Source: Salinicola socius (lineage in GTDB: Bacteria; Pseudomonadota; Gammaproteobacteria; Pseudomonadales; Halomonadaceae). From it: 64,000 bases of DNA. Numbering within the stretch: the stretch's first letter is position 1; each line of letters starts with the position of its first letter. The stretch is from the NCBI RefSeq assembly GCF_001937195.1, contig NZ_MSDO01000009.1, forward strand, positions 186,001-250,000. Direction: 5' to 3'. The position numbers and the translations under genes are program-made. Under the pieces are notes generated by a model. That model was not told the origin of the DNA. It saw nothing but the letters and a program-made list of their open reading frames with translations, and searched no databases. Positions 1-8,946 of this stretch are shown here, piece after piece.

Positions 1-193
1 CGCGCTTGGGGAGGACGCGAACCATGCCGGATGCCGCGAGTTGCTGCAGCGCCTCGCGAATTGGGGTACGCGAACAGTCGAACTCGCGAGCCAATGCTTC
101 CGGGTCCAGTTTATCCCCCGGCGCATACTGACCATCGACGATGGCATCCTCGAGCAGGTCGCGAAGCCGCTGGGCATGCGGGGTGCGGGCCAT
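1..193 (-). CDS. GntR-family transcriptional regulator, N-terminal part (cut by window edge)
   Basis: The reverse strand reads from an ATG at 193 to the window edge and gives about 64 residues of a winged-helix GntR DNA-binding domain, with the conserved stretch CSRTPIREALQQLAASGMV. The ligand-binding part (probably FCD type) lies outside the window. The gene is divergent from malonyl-CoA decarboxylase, the position of MatR-type regulators of malonate operons. Regulation of the operon to its right is inferred from this placement. A perfect 16-bp palindrome lies between the two starts and is a likely binding site. Confidence 0.8.
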   Translation of the reverse strand, partial: MARTPHAQRLRDLLEDAIVDGQYAPGDKLDPEALAREFDCSRTPIREALQQLAASGMVRVLPKR

Positions 194-237
194 ATTAGAC
201 TTTCTCCTATGTTGACACCGGGCGGGTAGCGGCATAA

Positions 238-253
238 CTGTTATATATAACAG
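238..253. promoter_or_regulatory. Perfect 16-bp palindrome, candidate GntR/MatR operator
   Basis: CTGTTATATATAACAG is a perfect dyad in the divergent region between the GntR-type gene and the malonate operon. A second short dyad, TGTTAACA, follows at 268-275. Dimeric GntR regulators bind short AT-rich palindromes of this kind, so an operator role is likely but inferred. Confidence 0.5.
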
Positions 254-395
254 AGCGATGACATGTATGTTAACAGTCGGTTCCCGGATTATCGGATTCC
301 GACGGTCGCATTCCTCCGCCTCGCTCCGTTCAGCGCTTGCCGCTGCCGCCAACTCCGGTAGTGCAGGCTTCAGCCACAGACCCGAGAGGGCCGGC

Positions 396-1754
396 ATGAA
401 CGTCAACATGAATTTTCTGCAGGATCTTCTCTCCAGCATCGGCCGCCGGACACGGGGTCAGCATCTTTCCGGCGGCGAGGGCGCCCCGAGTAGTCTGGCG
501 AGGCTCACGTCGGTATGTGAAACCCTGATGCAGCCCGGTGGCGAGGCATCCCAGATTCTGATCGCCCAGGAGGCACTCGAGCGCTACGCCTCGCTCGGCG
601 ACAGCGATCGTGTCGCTTTTTTCCAGTTGCTGGGGGAGCGCTACGCCGCCGAGCCCGACGCCATCCATCAGGCCTATGCGGCGTACCGTGACAACGGAGA
701 CAACGCCAGTCTGCAGCAGCTGTTTGCAGCCTGTGAGCCACGCCGCCAGCATCTGTTACGTCGGCTCAATCTCTGCCCCGGCGGGACTTACGAGCTGGTC
801 AAGATGCGTGCGGACCTGTTGCGCTGTCTCAAGACCAACCCCGAACTGGCGCCGCTGGATGCCGACTTCGATCATCTCTTCGCGTCCTGGTTCAACCGCG
901 GGTTCCTGGTACTGGAGAGCATCGACTGGAATACGCCGGCGGCGGTGCTGGAAAAGATCATTCATTACGAGGCGGTACACGCGATCGGCGACTGGTCGGA
1001 TCTTCGCCGACGTCTGGACCCCGAGGATCGCCATTGCTACGCCTTCTTCCACCCGGCCACGGGCGACGAGCCGCTGATTTTCGTCGAGGTGGCGCTGTGC
1101 CGCGGTATCCCCAACAACATCCAGACGATTCTCGAAGGGGGCGACGAGGTGCGTCCGGAGGAGGCCGATACGGCCGCCTTCTACAGCATCAGCAACTGTC
1201 AGGCCGGCCTGCGCGGCATCTCGTTCGGCAACTTCCTGATCAAGCAGGTGGTGCAGGAGCTCAAGCGCGAGCTGCCCAATCTCGAAAACTTCGTGACCCT
1301 GTCTCCGGTGCCCGGTTTCGCCAGATGGCTGGCGGACGCGCGCGACAGCGGCGCCTGTCAACTGGCAGATGAAACCGCCAAGGGAGTCGATGAAGGCCGC
1401 TGGCTGGAAGACGCCAGGCTGCGCGACAAGCTCACACCCGAGATACGGGCTTTGGCGGCGCATTATCTGATCGATGCCAAGCGTGACAACGGCCTGCCGC
1501 TGGACCCGGTAGCCCGCTTTCACCTGGGCAACGGGGCCAGTCTGCATCGGCTCAACTGGCCGGGCGACAGCTCCGAGAACGGACGCCGTCAGTCCCACGG
1601 TCTGATGGTCAATTATCTCTACGAGCTCGATCGTATCGAGCAGAATCACGAAGCGTTCAGCCGCGAGGGTACGGTGGTCTGCACCAGCGAGATCCGTCGT
1701 GAGGCCAAGCAGGGGCGTTCGCGCTGCCGCCATGGCTCGCGAACCGATGCCTGA
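396..1754 (+). CDS. matA: Malonyl-CoA decarboxylase
   Basis: Converts malonyl-CoA to acetyl-CoA and CO2, the second step of malonate use. The 452-residue protein has the family's conserved LSPVPGF segment in the middle and the C-terminal HLGNGASLHRLNWPGD and HGLMVNYLYELDRIE segments, which carry the catalytic histidine region of MCD enzymes. The start at 396 is preferred over an upstream in-frame ATG at 258 because GAGAGGG lies 5 bases before it, the protein then has normal family length, and the extra residues look non-coding. It is first in an operon with matB, madL and madM. The leader carries a palindromic candidate operator. Confidence 0.92.
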   Translation: MNVNMNFLQDLLSSIGRRTRGQHLSGGEGAPSSLARLTSVCETLMQPGGEASQILIAQEALERYASLGDSDRVAFFQLLGERYAAEPDAIHQAYAAYRDNGDNASLQQLFAACEPRRQHLLRRLNLCPGGTYELVKMRADLLRCLKTNPELAPLDADFDHLFASWFNRGFLVLESIDWNTPAAVLEKIIHYEAVHAIGDWSDLRRRLDPEDRHCYAFFHPATGDEPLIFVEVALCRGIPNNIQTILEGGDEVRPEEADTAAFYSISNCQAGLRGISFGNFLIKQVVQELKRELPNLENFVTLSPVPGFARWLADARDSGACQLADETAKGVDEGRWLEDARLRDKLTPEIRALAAHYLIDAKRDNGLPLDPVARFHLGNGASLHRLNWPGDSSENGRRQSHGLMVNYLYELDRIEQNHEAFSREGTVVCTSEIRREAKQGRSRCRHGSRTDA

Positions 1755-1790
1755 CCGGCCATGACCGTTTATCAAAGCAGGAGTGGTGGA

Positions 1791-3329
1791 ATGAATCAGA
1801 ATCTGTATCTGCAATTCTCGGGCAATTTCGAGCGCCACCCGGACAAGGTGTTGATCGACACCCCGAGCGGCGAGCGGTATCGCTATCGCGACGTGCTTTC
1901 CACCTCGCGGCGGATGGCAACGGTGCTGCGCGAAAGCGGCGTGGAACCGGGCGATCGCGTCGTGGTTCAGGTCGACAAGAGCCCGCAGGCGATCATGCTG
2001 TATCTCGCCTGTCTGCAGACAGGCGCCGTCTATCTGCCGCTCAACACGGCGTATACCGAAGCGGAAGTCGAGTATTTCCTGACCGACGCCGAGCCTCGGG
2101 TCTATGTCTGTCGGCCGCAGGATCTCGAGATCGCACAGCGACTGGCCGAGCGTTGCGGCGTGGCGGTCGTCGAAAGCCTGGGTGCCGATGTCGATGGTTC
2201 GTTGATGGAACGGGTCGGCAACGCCGAGGAAGATTCTCGTCTCGCCGACCTCGAAGCCAATGACCTGGCCTCGATCCTGTATACCTCCGGCACCACCGGG
2301 CGTTCCAAGGGCGCCATGCTGAGCCACGGCAACCTCGCCGCCAACAGCCAGGCGCTGGCGCAGACCTGGCAATTCACGGCCGACGATCATCTGCTGCACG
2401 CGCTGCCGATTTTCCATACTCATGGACTGTTCGTGGCGTGCAACATCATTCTGACCGTCGGCGCCTCGATGACCTTTCTGCCCAAGCTCGATGCCGAGCA
2501 GCTGCTGGACCTGATGCCGGGGGCGACGGCGCTGATGGGCGTCCCGACGTTCTACACCCGGCTGCTGGCCAGCCCGCGCCTGAACAGGGAGACGACCGCC
2601 AACATGCGACTGTTCGTCTCCGGTTCGGCGCCGCTGCTGGCCGAGACCCATCACGAATTTCACCAACGTACCGGCCACGCCATTCTCGAACGCTACGGCA
2701 TGACAGAAACCAACATGAACACGTCGAACCCCTACGACGGCGAGCGCCGCCCGGGCACGGTCGGCTTCGCGCTGCCGGGTAGCGAAGTGCGCATCACCGA
2801 GCGCGAGAGCGGCAGGACGCTGCCGGCGGGGGAGACGGGGCTGGTGGAAGTTCGCGGGCCCAACGTCTTCCAGGGATATTGGCGCATGCCGGAAAAGACC
2901 GCCTCGGAGTTTCGCGACGACGGCTTTTTCATCACCGGCGATCTCGGGCTGATCGACGACGATGGCTACTTGCATATCGTCGGGCGCGACAAGGATCTGG
3001 TGATCTCCGGCGGCTACAACGTCTATCCCAAGGAGATCGAACAGTGGATCGATGAACTGCCGCAGGTCATGGAATCGGCCGTCATCGGCGTGGCGCATCC
3101 CGATCTCGGCGAAGGGGTAACCGCGGCCGTGGTGCTGAAAGCTGGCGAATCACTGGACGAATCCCAGGTGCTGGCAGCGCTCAAGGACAAGGTCGCGCGC
3201 TACAAGCAGCCCAAGCGGGTGTTCTTCATCGACAGCCTGCCACGCAATGTCATGGGCAAGGTGCAGAAGAACGCGCTGCGAGAACGCTACGCCGATATCT
3301 ATCTCCGTGCCGAAACGGCCAATCCGTAG
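1791..3329 (+). CDS. matB: Malonyl-CoA synthetase (malonate--CoA ligase)
   Basis: Activates malonate with ATP and CoA to malonyl-CoA, the substrate of the decarboxylase upstream. This is a 512-residue ANL-superfamily adenylating enzyme. The ATP-binding loop reads YTSGTTGRSKGA, followed by the YGMTETNMN motif, the TGDLG aspartate, the hinge region GRDKDLVISGGYNVYP and a C-terminal PRNVMGKVQK lysine. The MTETNMN form is typical of MatB rather than of other acyl-CoA ligases. The start at 1791 has AGGAG 7 bases upstream; an ATG at 1761 is in frame but has no good ribosome site. The gene lies 36 bases behind matA. Confidence 0.93.
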   Translation: MNQNLYLQFSGNFERHPDKVLIDTPSGERYRYRDVLSTSRRMATVLRESGVEPGDRVVVQVDKSPQAIMLYLACLQTGAVYLPLNTAYTEAEVEYFLTDAEPRVYVCRPQDLEIAQRLAERCGVAVVESLGADVDGSLMERVGNAEEDSRLADLEANDLASILYTSGTTGRSKGAMLSHGNLAANSQALAQTWQFTADDHLLHALPIFHTHGLFVACNIILTVGASMTFLPKLDAEQLLDLMPGATALMGVPTFYTRLLASPRLNRETTANMRLFVSGSAPLLAETHHEFHQRTGHAILERYGMTETNMNTSNPYDGERRPGTVGFALPGSEVRITERESGRTLPAGETGLVEVRGPNVFQGYWRMPEKTASEFRDDGFFITGDLGLIDDDGYLHIVGRDKDLVISGGYNVYPKEIEQWIDELPQVMESAVIGVAHPDLGEGVTAAVVLKAGESLDESQVLAALKDKVARYKQPKRVFFIDSLPRNVMGKVQKNALRERYADIYLRAETANP

Positions 3330-3351
3330 GCGAAAAGAGGCGATCACCCCC

Positions 3352-3370
3352 GCCGCGTGGGTAACGCGGC
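3352..3370 (+). other. Hairpin between matB and madL
   Basis: GCCGCGT pairs with ACGCGGC around a 5-base loop in the 114-base gap between the enzyme genes and the transporter genes. No T run follows, so it is not a standard terminator. It could stabilise or attenuate the distal message. Confidence 0.3.
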
Positions 3371-3443
3371 ACGACACGCCAAGCTCCGATGACGGGCCTA
3401 AGACATAACCATTCTCTATAACAACGCCCAAGAGGTGATAACG

Positions 3444-3845
3444 ATGGTGATTTACGGTGTAGCACTCCTGGCCGGCTGCATGCTGGCCGGGCTGATCATT
3501 GGCGACGTACTCGGCCAACTGCTGGGGATCGATGCCAACCTGGGTGGTGTGGGTATCGCCATGCTGCTGCTGATCTTCGTGACCGGCTATCTCAAGGATC
3601 GCGGCAGGCTGCCGGAAACGACCGAAAGCGGCATCAATTTCTGGAATGCCATGTACATCCCTATCGTCGTCGCCATGGCGGCGAGCCAGAACGTGGCTGC
3701 CGCCTTCAGCGGTGGCATGGTGGCGATCCTGGCCGGTGTGCTCTCGGTCGTTCTGGGATTGGCGCTGGTACCGGTGCTGACCGGCAAGAAGACCGATGAC
3801 GCGAGTCCGCTCGAGCCGACCCCCACCGCCCCTAGCGGCCACTGA
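3444..3845 (+). CDS. madL: Malonate transporter subunit MadL
   Basis: Small membrane subunit of the two-component malonate carrier. The 133-residue protein is almost entirely hydrophobic, with about four membrane spans and the family-like opening MVIYGVALLAGCMLAGLIIGD. The ATG at 3444 is chosen over a GTG at 3435 because AGAGGTG lies just before it. It is followed 14 bases later by madM, the usual partner, so the two are probably co-translated and act together in the inner membrane. The charged, proline-rich tail looks dispensable. Confidence 0.88.
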   Translation: MVIYGVALLAGCMLAGLIIGDVLGQLLGIDANLGGVGIAMLLLIFVTGYLKDRGRLPETTESGINFWNAMYIPIVVAMAASQNVAAAFSGGMVAILAGVLSVVLGLALVPVLTGKKTDDASPLEPTPTAPSGH

Positions 3846-3859
3846 GCGAGGTATTCGAC

Positions 3860-4621
3860 ATGAACGATTCCATCGTTTCTCTGGTCGACAAGTATCACCT
3901 GATTGCGGCCTTCGCGGTGATCGGTCTCACCATGTACGTGGCCTACTGGCTCAGTCGTCATCTGACCGCCGGGCGACTTCACGGCTCGGCCATCGCGATC
4001 TTCATCGGCCTGGTTCTCGCCTATATCGGCGGCGTGTCGACCGGCGGCAGCAAGGGGCTCTCGGACGTCACGCTGTTCTCCGGACTTGGCTTGATGGGCG
4101 GCGGCATGCTGCGGGATCTGGCGATCATCGCGACCGCGTATGGCGTGCGCTTTCAGGAGATCAAGAAAGCGGGGCTGCGAGGCCTGATCGCGCTGTTCCT
4201 CGGCGTTCTCGTTTCGTTCGTGGCGGGGGCAGCCGTCGCGGTGGGCTTCGGCTATACCGATCCGGTCGACATCACCACCATCGCGGCGGGTGCCGTCACC
4301 TATATCGTCGGGCCGGTGACCGGGGCCACCCTGGGGGCAAGTTCGGAAGTGATCGCGCTGTCGATCGCCGCCGGTCTGGTCAAATCGATTCTGACCATGA
4401 TCGCGACGCCGATGACCGCGAAGCTGATCGGCCTGGACAATCCGCGTTCGGCGATGATCTTCGGCGGTCTGATCGGCACGACCAGCGGTGTCGCGGCGGG
4501 CCTCGCGGCCACCGATGCGCGGCTGGTGCCCTACGGCGCGATGACCGCGACGTTCTACACCGGGCTCGGCATTCTGCTGGCCCCGACGGTGCTGTTCCTG
4601 GCGGTACGAGCGGTGTTCTGA
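3860..4621 (+). CDS. madM: Malonate transporter subunit MadM
   Basis: Large membrane subunit of the MadLM malonate carrier: 253 residues with about seven to eight hydrophobic helices and glycine-rich loops such as IGGVSTGGSKGLSDV. It is last in the matA-matB-madL-madM operon, which couples uptake, activation and decarboxylation of malonate to give acetyl-CoA. Coupling to Na+ or H+ is known for the family but cannot be read from the sequence. An inverted repeat just downstream probably ends the transcript. Confidence 0.9.
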   Translation: MNDSIVSLVDKYHLIAAFAVIGLTMYVAYWLSRHLTAGRLHGSAIAIFIGLVLAYIGGVSTGGSKGLSDVTLFSGLGLMGGGMLRDLAIIATAYGVRFQEIKKAGLRGLIALFLGVLVSFVAGAAVAVGFGYTDPVDITTIAAGAVTYIVGPVTGATLGASSEVIALSIAAGLVKSILTMIATPMTAKLIGLDNPRSAMIFGGLIGTTSGVAAGLAATDARLVPYGAMTATFYTGLGILLAPTVLFLAVRAVF

Positions 4622-4660
4622 TTCCACGCCGTCGAGAGAACTCGCTCGCGGCGCGGGAAT

Positions 4661-4689
4661 CTGACGATCGGCTATCGGCCGATCGTCAG
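4661..4689. terminator. 12-bp hairpin between convergent genes
   Basis: CTGACGATCGGC pairs perfectly with GCCGATCGTCAG around a 5-base loop, between the end of madM and the end of the convergent diguanylate cyclase. It lacks a T run, so termination may be weak or factor-assisted in either direction. Confidence 0.5.
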
Positions 4690-4691
4690 CG

Positions 4692-6059
4692 TTACAGCGT
4701 CGAAAGCGTCGGGTCGTCCTGCGCTTCCGGCCGAGAGGTGGGAACCGGCACGATCGCGACACAGCCCCGGCCGGCCGACTTGGCCTGATAAAGCGCCTGA
4801 TCGATCTCTTCCAGCAGCGCTTCCAGGGTCTGCTGACGATGCTCGCCCACCCCCGCGGAAAAGCTCACCCGGAGCCCGGCGGCACTCAGAGGGCGGTCGA
4901 CCAGTTGCAGTAGCACCCGATTCACCGTGGTCTGCGCCGCGAAGCGATCGATGCCGGGCAGAATCATCAGAAACTCCTCTCCACCCCAGCGAATCAAGGT
5001 GTCGCTGGTACGCAGCACGCCCGCCACGAAATGACTGAATTCCTTCAATATCGTGTCGCCGACCGCGTGGCCGTAACGGTCGTTGATCGCCTTGAAGTGG
5101 TCCAGGTCCAGCATGACAACGGAGATTTTGTCGCCGCAGCGCCTGCTACGTTCCAGCGACTGGCCGAGCATCTCCAGGCCAAATCGACGATTGTGCAATC
5201 CGGTCAGATGGTCGCGCGTTGCCAGGTACTCGAGCCGTCGATTTTTTTCCTGCAGACGACGTTCGACGTCGAGACGCTCTGTGATATCGACGAGAAAGGC
5301 AATGCGTTGGGGTTGGCCCTCTTCATCGTGGCTGACCGTGTCCTCGATGATCACGCTTCGTGTCGATCCATCCTGTAGCCGGACTTCCACGGCTCGGCGC
5401 TGGTTCAGTGCCTCGGGGAAGCCGGAGGCATGATGCTTCTCTGCCTCCGGCTGGTGCCGGGCAGGCAACAGCTTGCGAAAGTGGGCGTTCAGCAGCTCAC
5501 TCTCTGCATAGCCGAAGAACTCGCAGAAGGCGGGGTTGACCAGGCGCAGATAGCCTTCGGCATCGATGATGCACACGCCCATGGCCAGGTTGCCGAGCAT
5601 CTGGCGAAGATGCGGTTGTGTCTGTGACAGCAGACTCGGGGTGTCGTCCACGGCGGTGATCTCGCCGATGGCGACCAGTACGTGAATGGTGTCGTCGGCG
5701 CCGTCCGCCGTTTCCAGCGCTGATACTTTCAGCTGAAGCGACTGCAGTGGCTGCAATGGCTGACGGATGTGGAAACATTGCCACTGCTGCGACGCATTCG
5801 AAGCGCTGGCCATCAAGGCCGGGTGATCGTGGCGTGGGACCGGGCAAAACTGTGCATCGAGCCACTGCCAGGGATCGGTGATGGGTAAACGATCCCCGAT
5901 CTGCAGCCGAGTTTTCGCCGTCTCGTTGGCATCGACCAGCAGTGGCATGCCTGCTTCGAGCCGATAGATCAGCGCGGCAATATTCAAGGTGTCCAGCCCA
6001 TCCGGCGTGGAAGGACTCTCCACGACCTGAGGTGAGGAGGGATTTTTCGAAGCAACCAT
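4692..6059 (-). CDS. PAS-GGDEF diguanylate cyclase
   Basis: Makes the second messenger c-di-GMP from GTP. The 455-residue protein has an N-terminal sensory region of unknown type, a central PAS domain (MGVCIIDAEGYLRLVNPAF) with its PAC tail (FLVDITERLDVERR), a short coiled linker and a C-terminal GGDEF domain starting at DHLTGLHNRR. The active-site loop reads GGEEF, and an RTSD inhibitory site lies five residues before it, so both catalysis and product inhibition are expected. The ATG at 6059 is chosen because the longer in-frame extension upstream looks non-coding and overlaps the neighbouring gene. No membrane spans are obvious, so it is probably cytoplasmic. Confidence 0.88.
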   Translation of the reverse strand: MVASKNPSSPQVVESPSTPDGLDTLNIAALIYRLEAGMPLLVDANETAKTRLQIGDRLPITDPWQWLDAQFCPVPRHDHPALMASASNASQQWQCFHIRQPLQPLQSLQLKVSALETADGADDTIHVLVAIGEITAVDDTPSLLSQTQPHLRQMLGNLAMGVCIIDAEGYLRLVNPAFCEFFGYAESELLNAHFRKLLPARHQPEAEKHHASGFPEALNQRRAVEVRLQDGSTRSVIIEDTVSHDEEGQPQRIAFLVDITERLDVERRLQEKNRRLEYLATRDHLTGLHNRRFGLEMLGQSLERSRRCGDKISVVMLDLDHFKAINDRYGHAVGDTILKEFSHFVAGVLRTSDTLIRWGGEEFLMILPGIDRFAAQTTVNRVLLQLVDRPLSAAGLRVSFSAGVGEHRQQTLEALLEEIDQALYQAKSAGRGCVAIVPVPTSRPEAQDDPTLSTL

Positions 6060-6114
6060 AAGCCAGGATACCGGGGTCAAACGGTGGAAAGAGTTACCGG
6101 AAATGCCGCGATCG

Positions 6115-6891
6115 TCAGTGTTCGCCTCGAACCAGCGCGAAACGAGAATCCGGACAGGCCGGTAGTTGTTCTGCAACCGGTCTGGCAAACCAGTATCCCT
6201 GCTGCCTGGCGATACCATGGCGGTAGAGCCAGCGAGCTTCTTCTATCGTTTCGACGCCCTCGGCCACCAGCGAGATATCGAGCTGGCGTGCCAGGGTAAT
6301 GATGTGGCCCAGAATCCATTGCTGCCGTGGCGCTGAATGGATGCCGCTGACCAGCTGGCGGTCGATTTTCAGCACATCAGGCGTGATATCGATCAGCAGG
6401 TCGAGATTGGCGTGGCCGGTACCGAAATCGTCCAGCGCCGTTTTCATCCCCATCGCCTGGTAGCTGGCAACGATGTTCTGGAGGTGGTGACGATCCTTGA
6501 CGCTTTCGGTTTCGGTAATCTCGAAGCACAGCCGACTGACCGGCCAGCCGACCCGGTTGGCGGCTGCCAGCGTGGCTTGAATGCACGCTTGGGGTTCGTA
6601 GACGGCGTTGGGCAGAAAATTGATCGAAAGAAGACCTTCGGCGCTCAGTTCGTGGGCCATTTCGATCGCCTTGACCCGGCAAGCCTGATCAAAGCGGTAG
6701 AGATTGGAGCCGTCGACCCGGGCCAGTACTGACGCGGCCGATTCGCCTTGGGTTCCTCGCACGAGCGCTTCATAGCCGTAGACACGGCTTTCCTCGATGT
6801 CGACCAGTGGCTGAAATGCCATGGTGAAATCGAAATTCAGCGGTTCATCGCAGCGTCCGCAAACGTTATGGTGTCTGGCGCAACCCGGCAT
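6115..6891 (-). CDS. Stand-alone EAL-domain c-di-GMP phosphodiesterase
   Basis: Hydrolyses c-di-GMP to pGpG. The 258-residue protein is one EAL domain preceded by a short cysteine-rich start (MPGCARHHNVCGRCDEP). Catalytic and metal residues are all present: YEALVR, INFLPN, the EITETE glutamate, ALDDFGTG, LKIDRQ and VAEGVE, ending with QGYWFARP. The start at 6891 gives the usual length of this CxxC-EAL family; a longer in-frame start at 6969 adds residues unlike the family. It lies 55 bases upstream of the diguanylate cyclase on the same strand, so opposing activities are probably co-expressed. Confidence 0.87.
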   Translation of the reverse strand: MPGCARHHNVCGRCDEPLNFDFTMAFQPLVDIEESRVYGYEALVRGTQGESAASVLARVDGSNLYRFDQACRVKAIEMAHELSAEGLLSINFLPNAVYEPQACIQATLAAANRVGWPVSRLCFEITETESVKDRHHLQNIVASYQAMGMKTALDDFGTGHANLDLLIDITPDVLKIDRQLVSGIHSAPRQQWILGHIITLARQLDISLVAEGVETIEEARWLYRHGIARQQGYWFARPVAEQLPACPDSRFALVRGEH

Positions 6892-7071
6892 CGTTGTCCT
6901 CCTTGACGACAAGCACGGTGAGGTTCGTCCTTGCCATCGATGCGCGCCATGGCGTTCTCGACAAGTCAACCAAGCCTAGAATACATGACTGTGCTCGAAT
7001 AGCATCGATTTGAAAGGAAAGTATGAGAAGCGGTGTACGGCACGCCTCCAAACACCGATCCGACGGAATCC

Positions 7072-7770
7072 ATGAAGCCATCTCCGCTGACCCTATTCTG
7101 CCTTGTGGCGATCGCCGCCGGCATCGCCTTCGACAAGGGCATCTGGCAGATTACGCCGGCGTGGAACCCCTTCGCGCCGCTGGTGGTGAGCGACCCGGTG
7201 ACCCCGATCACCCGCTGGAAACTGAAAGCGCTGTCCGGCGATGGTGAGGCGTGTCGAGAAGCCCTGAACACGGCCCCGGATATCGCCTACACCCCGTTGG
7301 CCGATTACACCCCGGCGGCCGGTTGTCCGCTGGAGAATGTGGTGCGGTTGGCACATACGCAGGTCCGATTCAACGCCAGCTTCGTCGCCAGCTGCCCGCT
7401 GGCGCTGGCATGGACCATGTACGAGCGGCACGAGCTGCAGCCGCTGGCTCGGCGGATCTTCGGCGAGCCCGTGTCCCGCGTTCAGCATTACGGCTCTTTC
7501 GCGTGTCGTAATATCTATCACCGCGAGAATGCCCGGCGCAGCGAACACGCCACGGCATCGGCCCTCGATGTTGCGGCTTTTCAACTGGCGGATGGGCGTC
7601 GCATCGGCGTGCTCGAGGATTGGGGCGACGGCGGCGATCTTGGCCGTTTTCTCGAGGAGGCGCAGGCGGGCGCCTGTCGCTATTTCGGTACCACCCTGGG
7701 CCCGGATTACAACGCCGCCCACGCCAACCACTTCCATCTCGGCATGCGCGGCGTCTCGTTCTGCCGTTGA
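7072..7770 (+). CDS. Extensin-like C-terminal domain protein (putative cell-wall protein)
   Basis: The protein (about 232 residues) has an N-terminal hydrophobic anchor (SPLTLFCLVAIAAGIAF) and then an extensin-like C-terminal domain. Conserved pieces include CPLALAW, VQHYGSFACRN, SEHATASALDVAAF and the ending AAHANHFHLGM. The spaced histidines and aspartate (SEH, LDVAAF, HANHFH) resemble the zinc sites of LAS-type peptidoglycan peptidases, so cell-wall hydrolysis is possible but unproven. The start is uncertain: ATG 7072 gives a clean signal anchor, while GTG 7033 is the longer alternative. It appears monocistronic. Confidence 0.75.
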   Translation: MKPSPLTLFCLVAIAAGIAFDKGIWQITPAWNPFAPLVVSDPVTPITRWKLKALSGDGEACREALNTAPDIAYTPLADYTPAAGCPLENVVRLAHTQVRFNASFVASCPLALAWTMYERHELQPLARRIFGEPVSRVQHYGSFACRNIYHRENARRSEHATASALDVAAFQLADGRRIGVLEDWGDGGDLGRFLEEAQAGACRYFGTTLGPDYNAAHANHFHLGMRGVSFCR

Positions 7771-8007
7771 GCTGGCATCCGCGGCTAGCCGCATTATCCT
7801 TCCGCCGAACCGCTTGAGTCGTTCACGCTATCGAGCCAGCCGTATCGTCGATCCCCCGGTTTCCCGTCGTCGCTTGATCATGACAAAAACCGCCAGGAGA
7901 CCTAAGGTTGTCGTAAATCTCGCGCACGCGCATGCCGGAGGCACCATCGACGGCGTGACGTCGGGAGGGCAGCAACACCCGTTCCAGTTATCGACGAGGA
8001 GTGATCC

Positions 8008-8631
8008 ATGCGTTTGACCATCAAAGGTATCGAGGAAGGCAAGCCGATCCCTGCGCCGTTCGCGTTTGCCGTGCCTGATCCCGAGCAGCATATGCGCTTT
8101 AGCGACAACCGTAATCCGGAAGTGCGTTGGCTGGACGCACCGCAGGGAACACAGAGTTTCGTGCTGCTGGTGACCGACCCTGACGTGCCGGGCGTGGCAG
8201 ACGACGTCAACCAGGAGGGCAAGACACTGCCCGCGGAATTGCCGCGCGTCGATTTCTATCACTGGGTTCTGATCGACATTCCCCGCGAGATCAATCTGAT
8301 CGAAGAGGGCGAAATGGCCGATGGCGTGGTGCCCAAGGGCAAGACGCCGGGACAGACCGCCAAGGGCATCAGCGGTATCAACGGCTACACCGGGTTTCTG
8401 GCCGGCGATCCCGACATGGCGGGTGTCTACGGCGGCTACGACGGGCCTTGCCCGCCCTGGAACGACGACGTCATTCATCGCTACACCTTCGGCCTGTTCG
8501 CGCTGGACATCCCCACGCTGGAGCTGGCTGGCGAGTTCACCGGCGAGCAGGCCCGCGAGGCGATGAAGGGCCACGTGCTGGCCGAATCGAGCGTTACCGG
8601 GACCTATACCCTCAATCCGGATCTGCGCTGA
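8008..8631 (+). CDS. YbhB/YbcL family PEBP-like protein
   Basis: A 207-residue member of the phosphatidylethanolamine-binding / Raf-kinase-inhibitor-like family. It shows the TDPDVPG ligand-pocket motif, FYHWVLIDIP and GPCPPWNDDVIHRYTFGLFALD. Bacterial members have no settled biochemical role. The family match is clear but the function is not. GAGGAG precedes the ATG at a good distance. Six bases separate it from the next gene, so the two are probably co-transcribed. Confidence 0.85.
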   Translation: MRLTIKGIEEGKPIPAPFAFAVPDPEQHMRFSDNRNPEVRWLDAPQGTQSFVLLVTDPDVPGVADDVNQEGKTLPAELPRVDFYHWVLIDIPREINLIEEGEMADGVVPKGKTPGQTAKGISGINGYTGFLAGDPDMAGVYGGYDGPCPPWNDDVIHRYTFGLFALDIPTLELAGEFTGEQAREAMKGHVLAESSVTGTYTLNPDLR

Positions 8632-8637
8632 ACCTGC

Positions 8638-8946
8638 ATGACGCCGCCAGATGATGAAGCGATGCGTGGTGCGATACTGGCCATGGCTCGATCACGCGGG
8701 CCCGACAAGACTTTCTGTCCTTCCGAAGTGGCGCGCGAGCTGGCCGCTGAAGCGCAGGAGTCGAAGGCGACATCATCGTCGCAGGGCGATGACTGGCGAG
8801 CGTTGATGACGCCCATACGGGACTGCGCCCGCGTTCTGGCTCGCGAGGGATGCCTGCGCGTGACCCAGCGAGGCCGGGAGCTTTCACCCGACGCCCCCTG
8901 GTGTGGCGCGATTCGCCTGCAACGATGCCCTGACAGCGATGAGTGA
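8638..8946 (+). CDS. DUF3253 family small protein
   Basis: A 102-residue protein matching the DUF3253 pattern: an N-terminal AILAMARSRGPDKTFCPSEVAREL segment and a winged-helix-like DWRALMTPIRDCARVLAREGCLRVTQRG. The fold suggests nucleic-acid binding, but no function is known. It lies directly behind the PEBP-like gene. Its stop overlaps the start of the next gene within ATGAGTGA, which implies translational coupling. Confidence 0.75.
   Translation: MTPPDDEAMRGAILAMARSRGPDKTFCPSEVARELAAEAQESKATSSSQGDDWRALMTPIRDCARVLAREGCLRVTQRGRELSPDAPWCGAIRLQRCPDSDE

Noticed and set aside
756-3098. 780-codon open frame on the minus strand
   Set aside because: It lies opposite matA and matB, whose proteins show clear family motifs. 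The minus-strand translation has no recognisable domain and is a product of high-GC codon bias.
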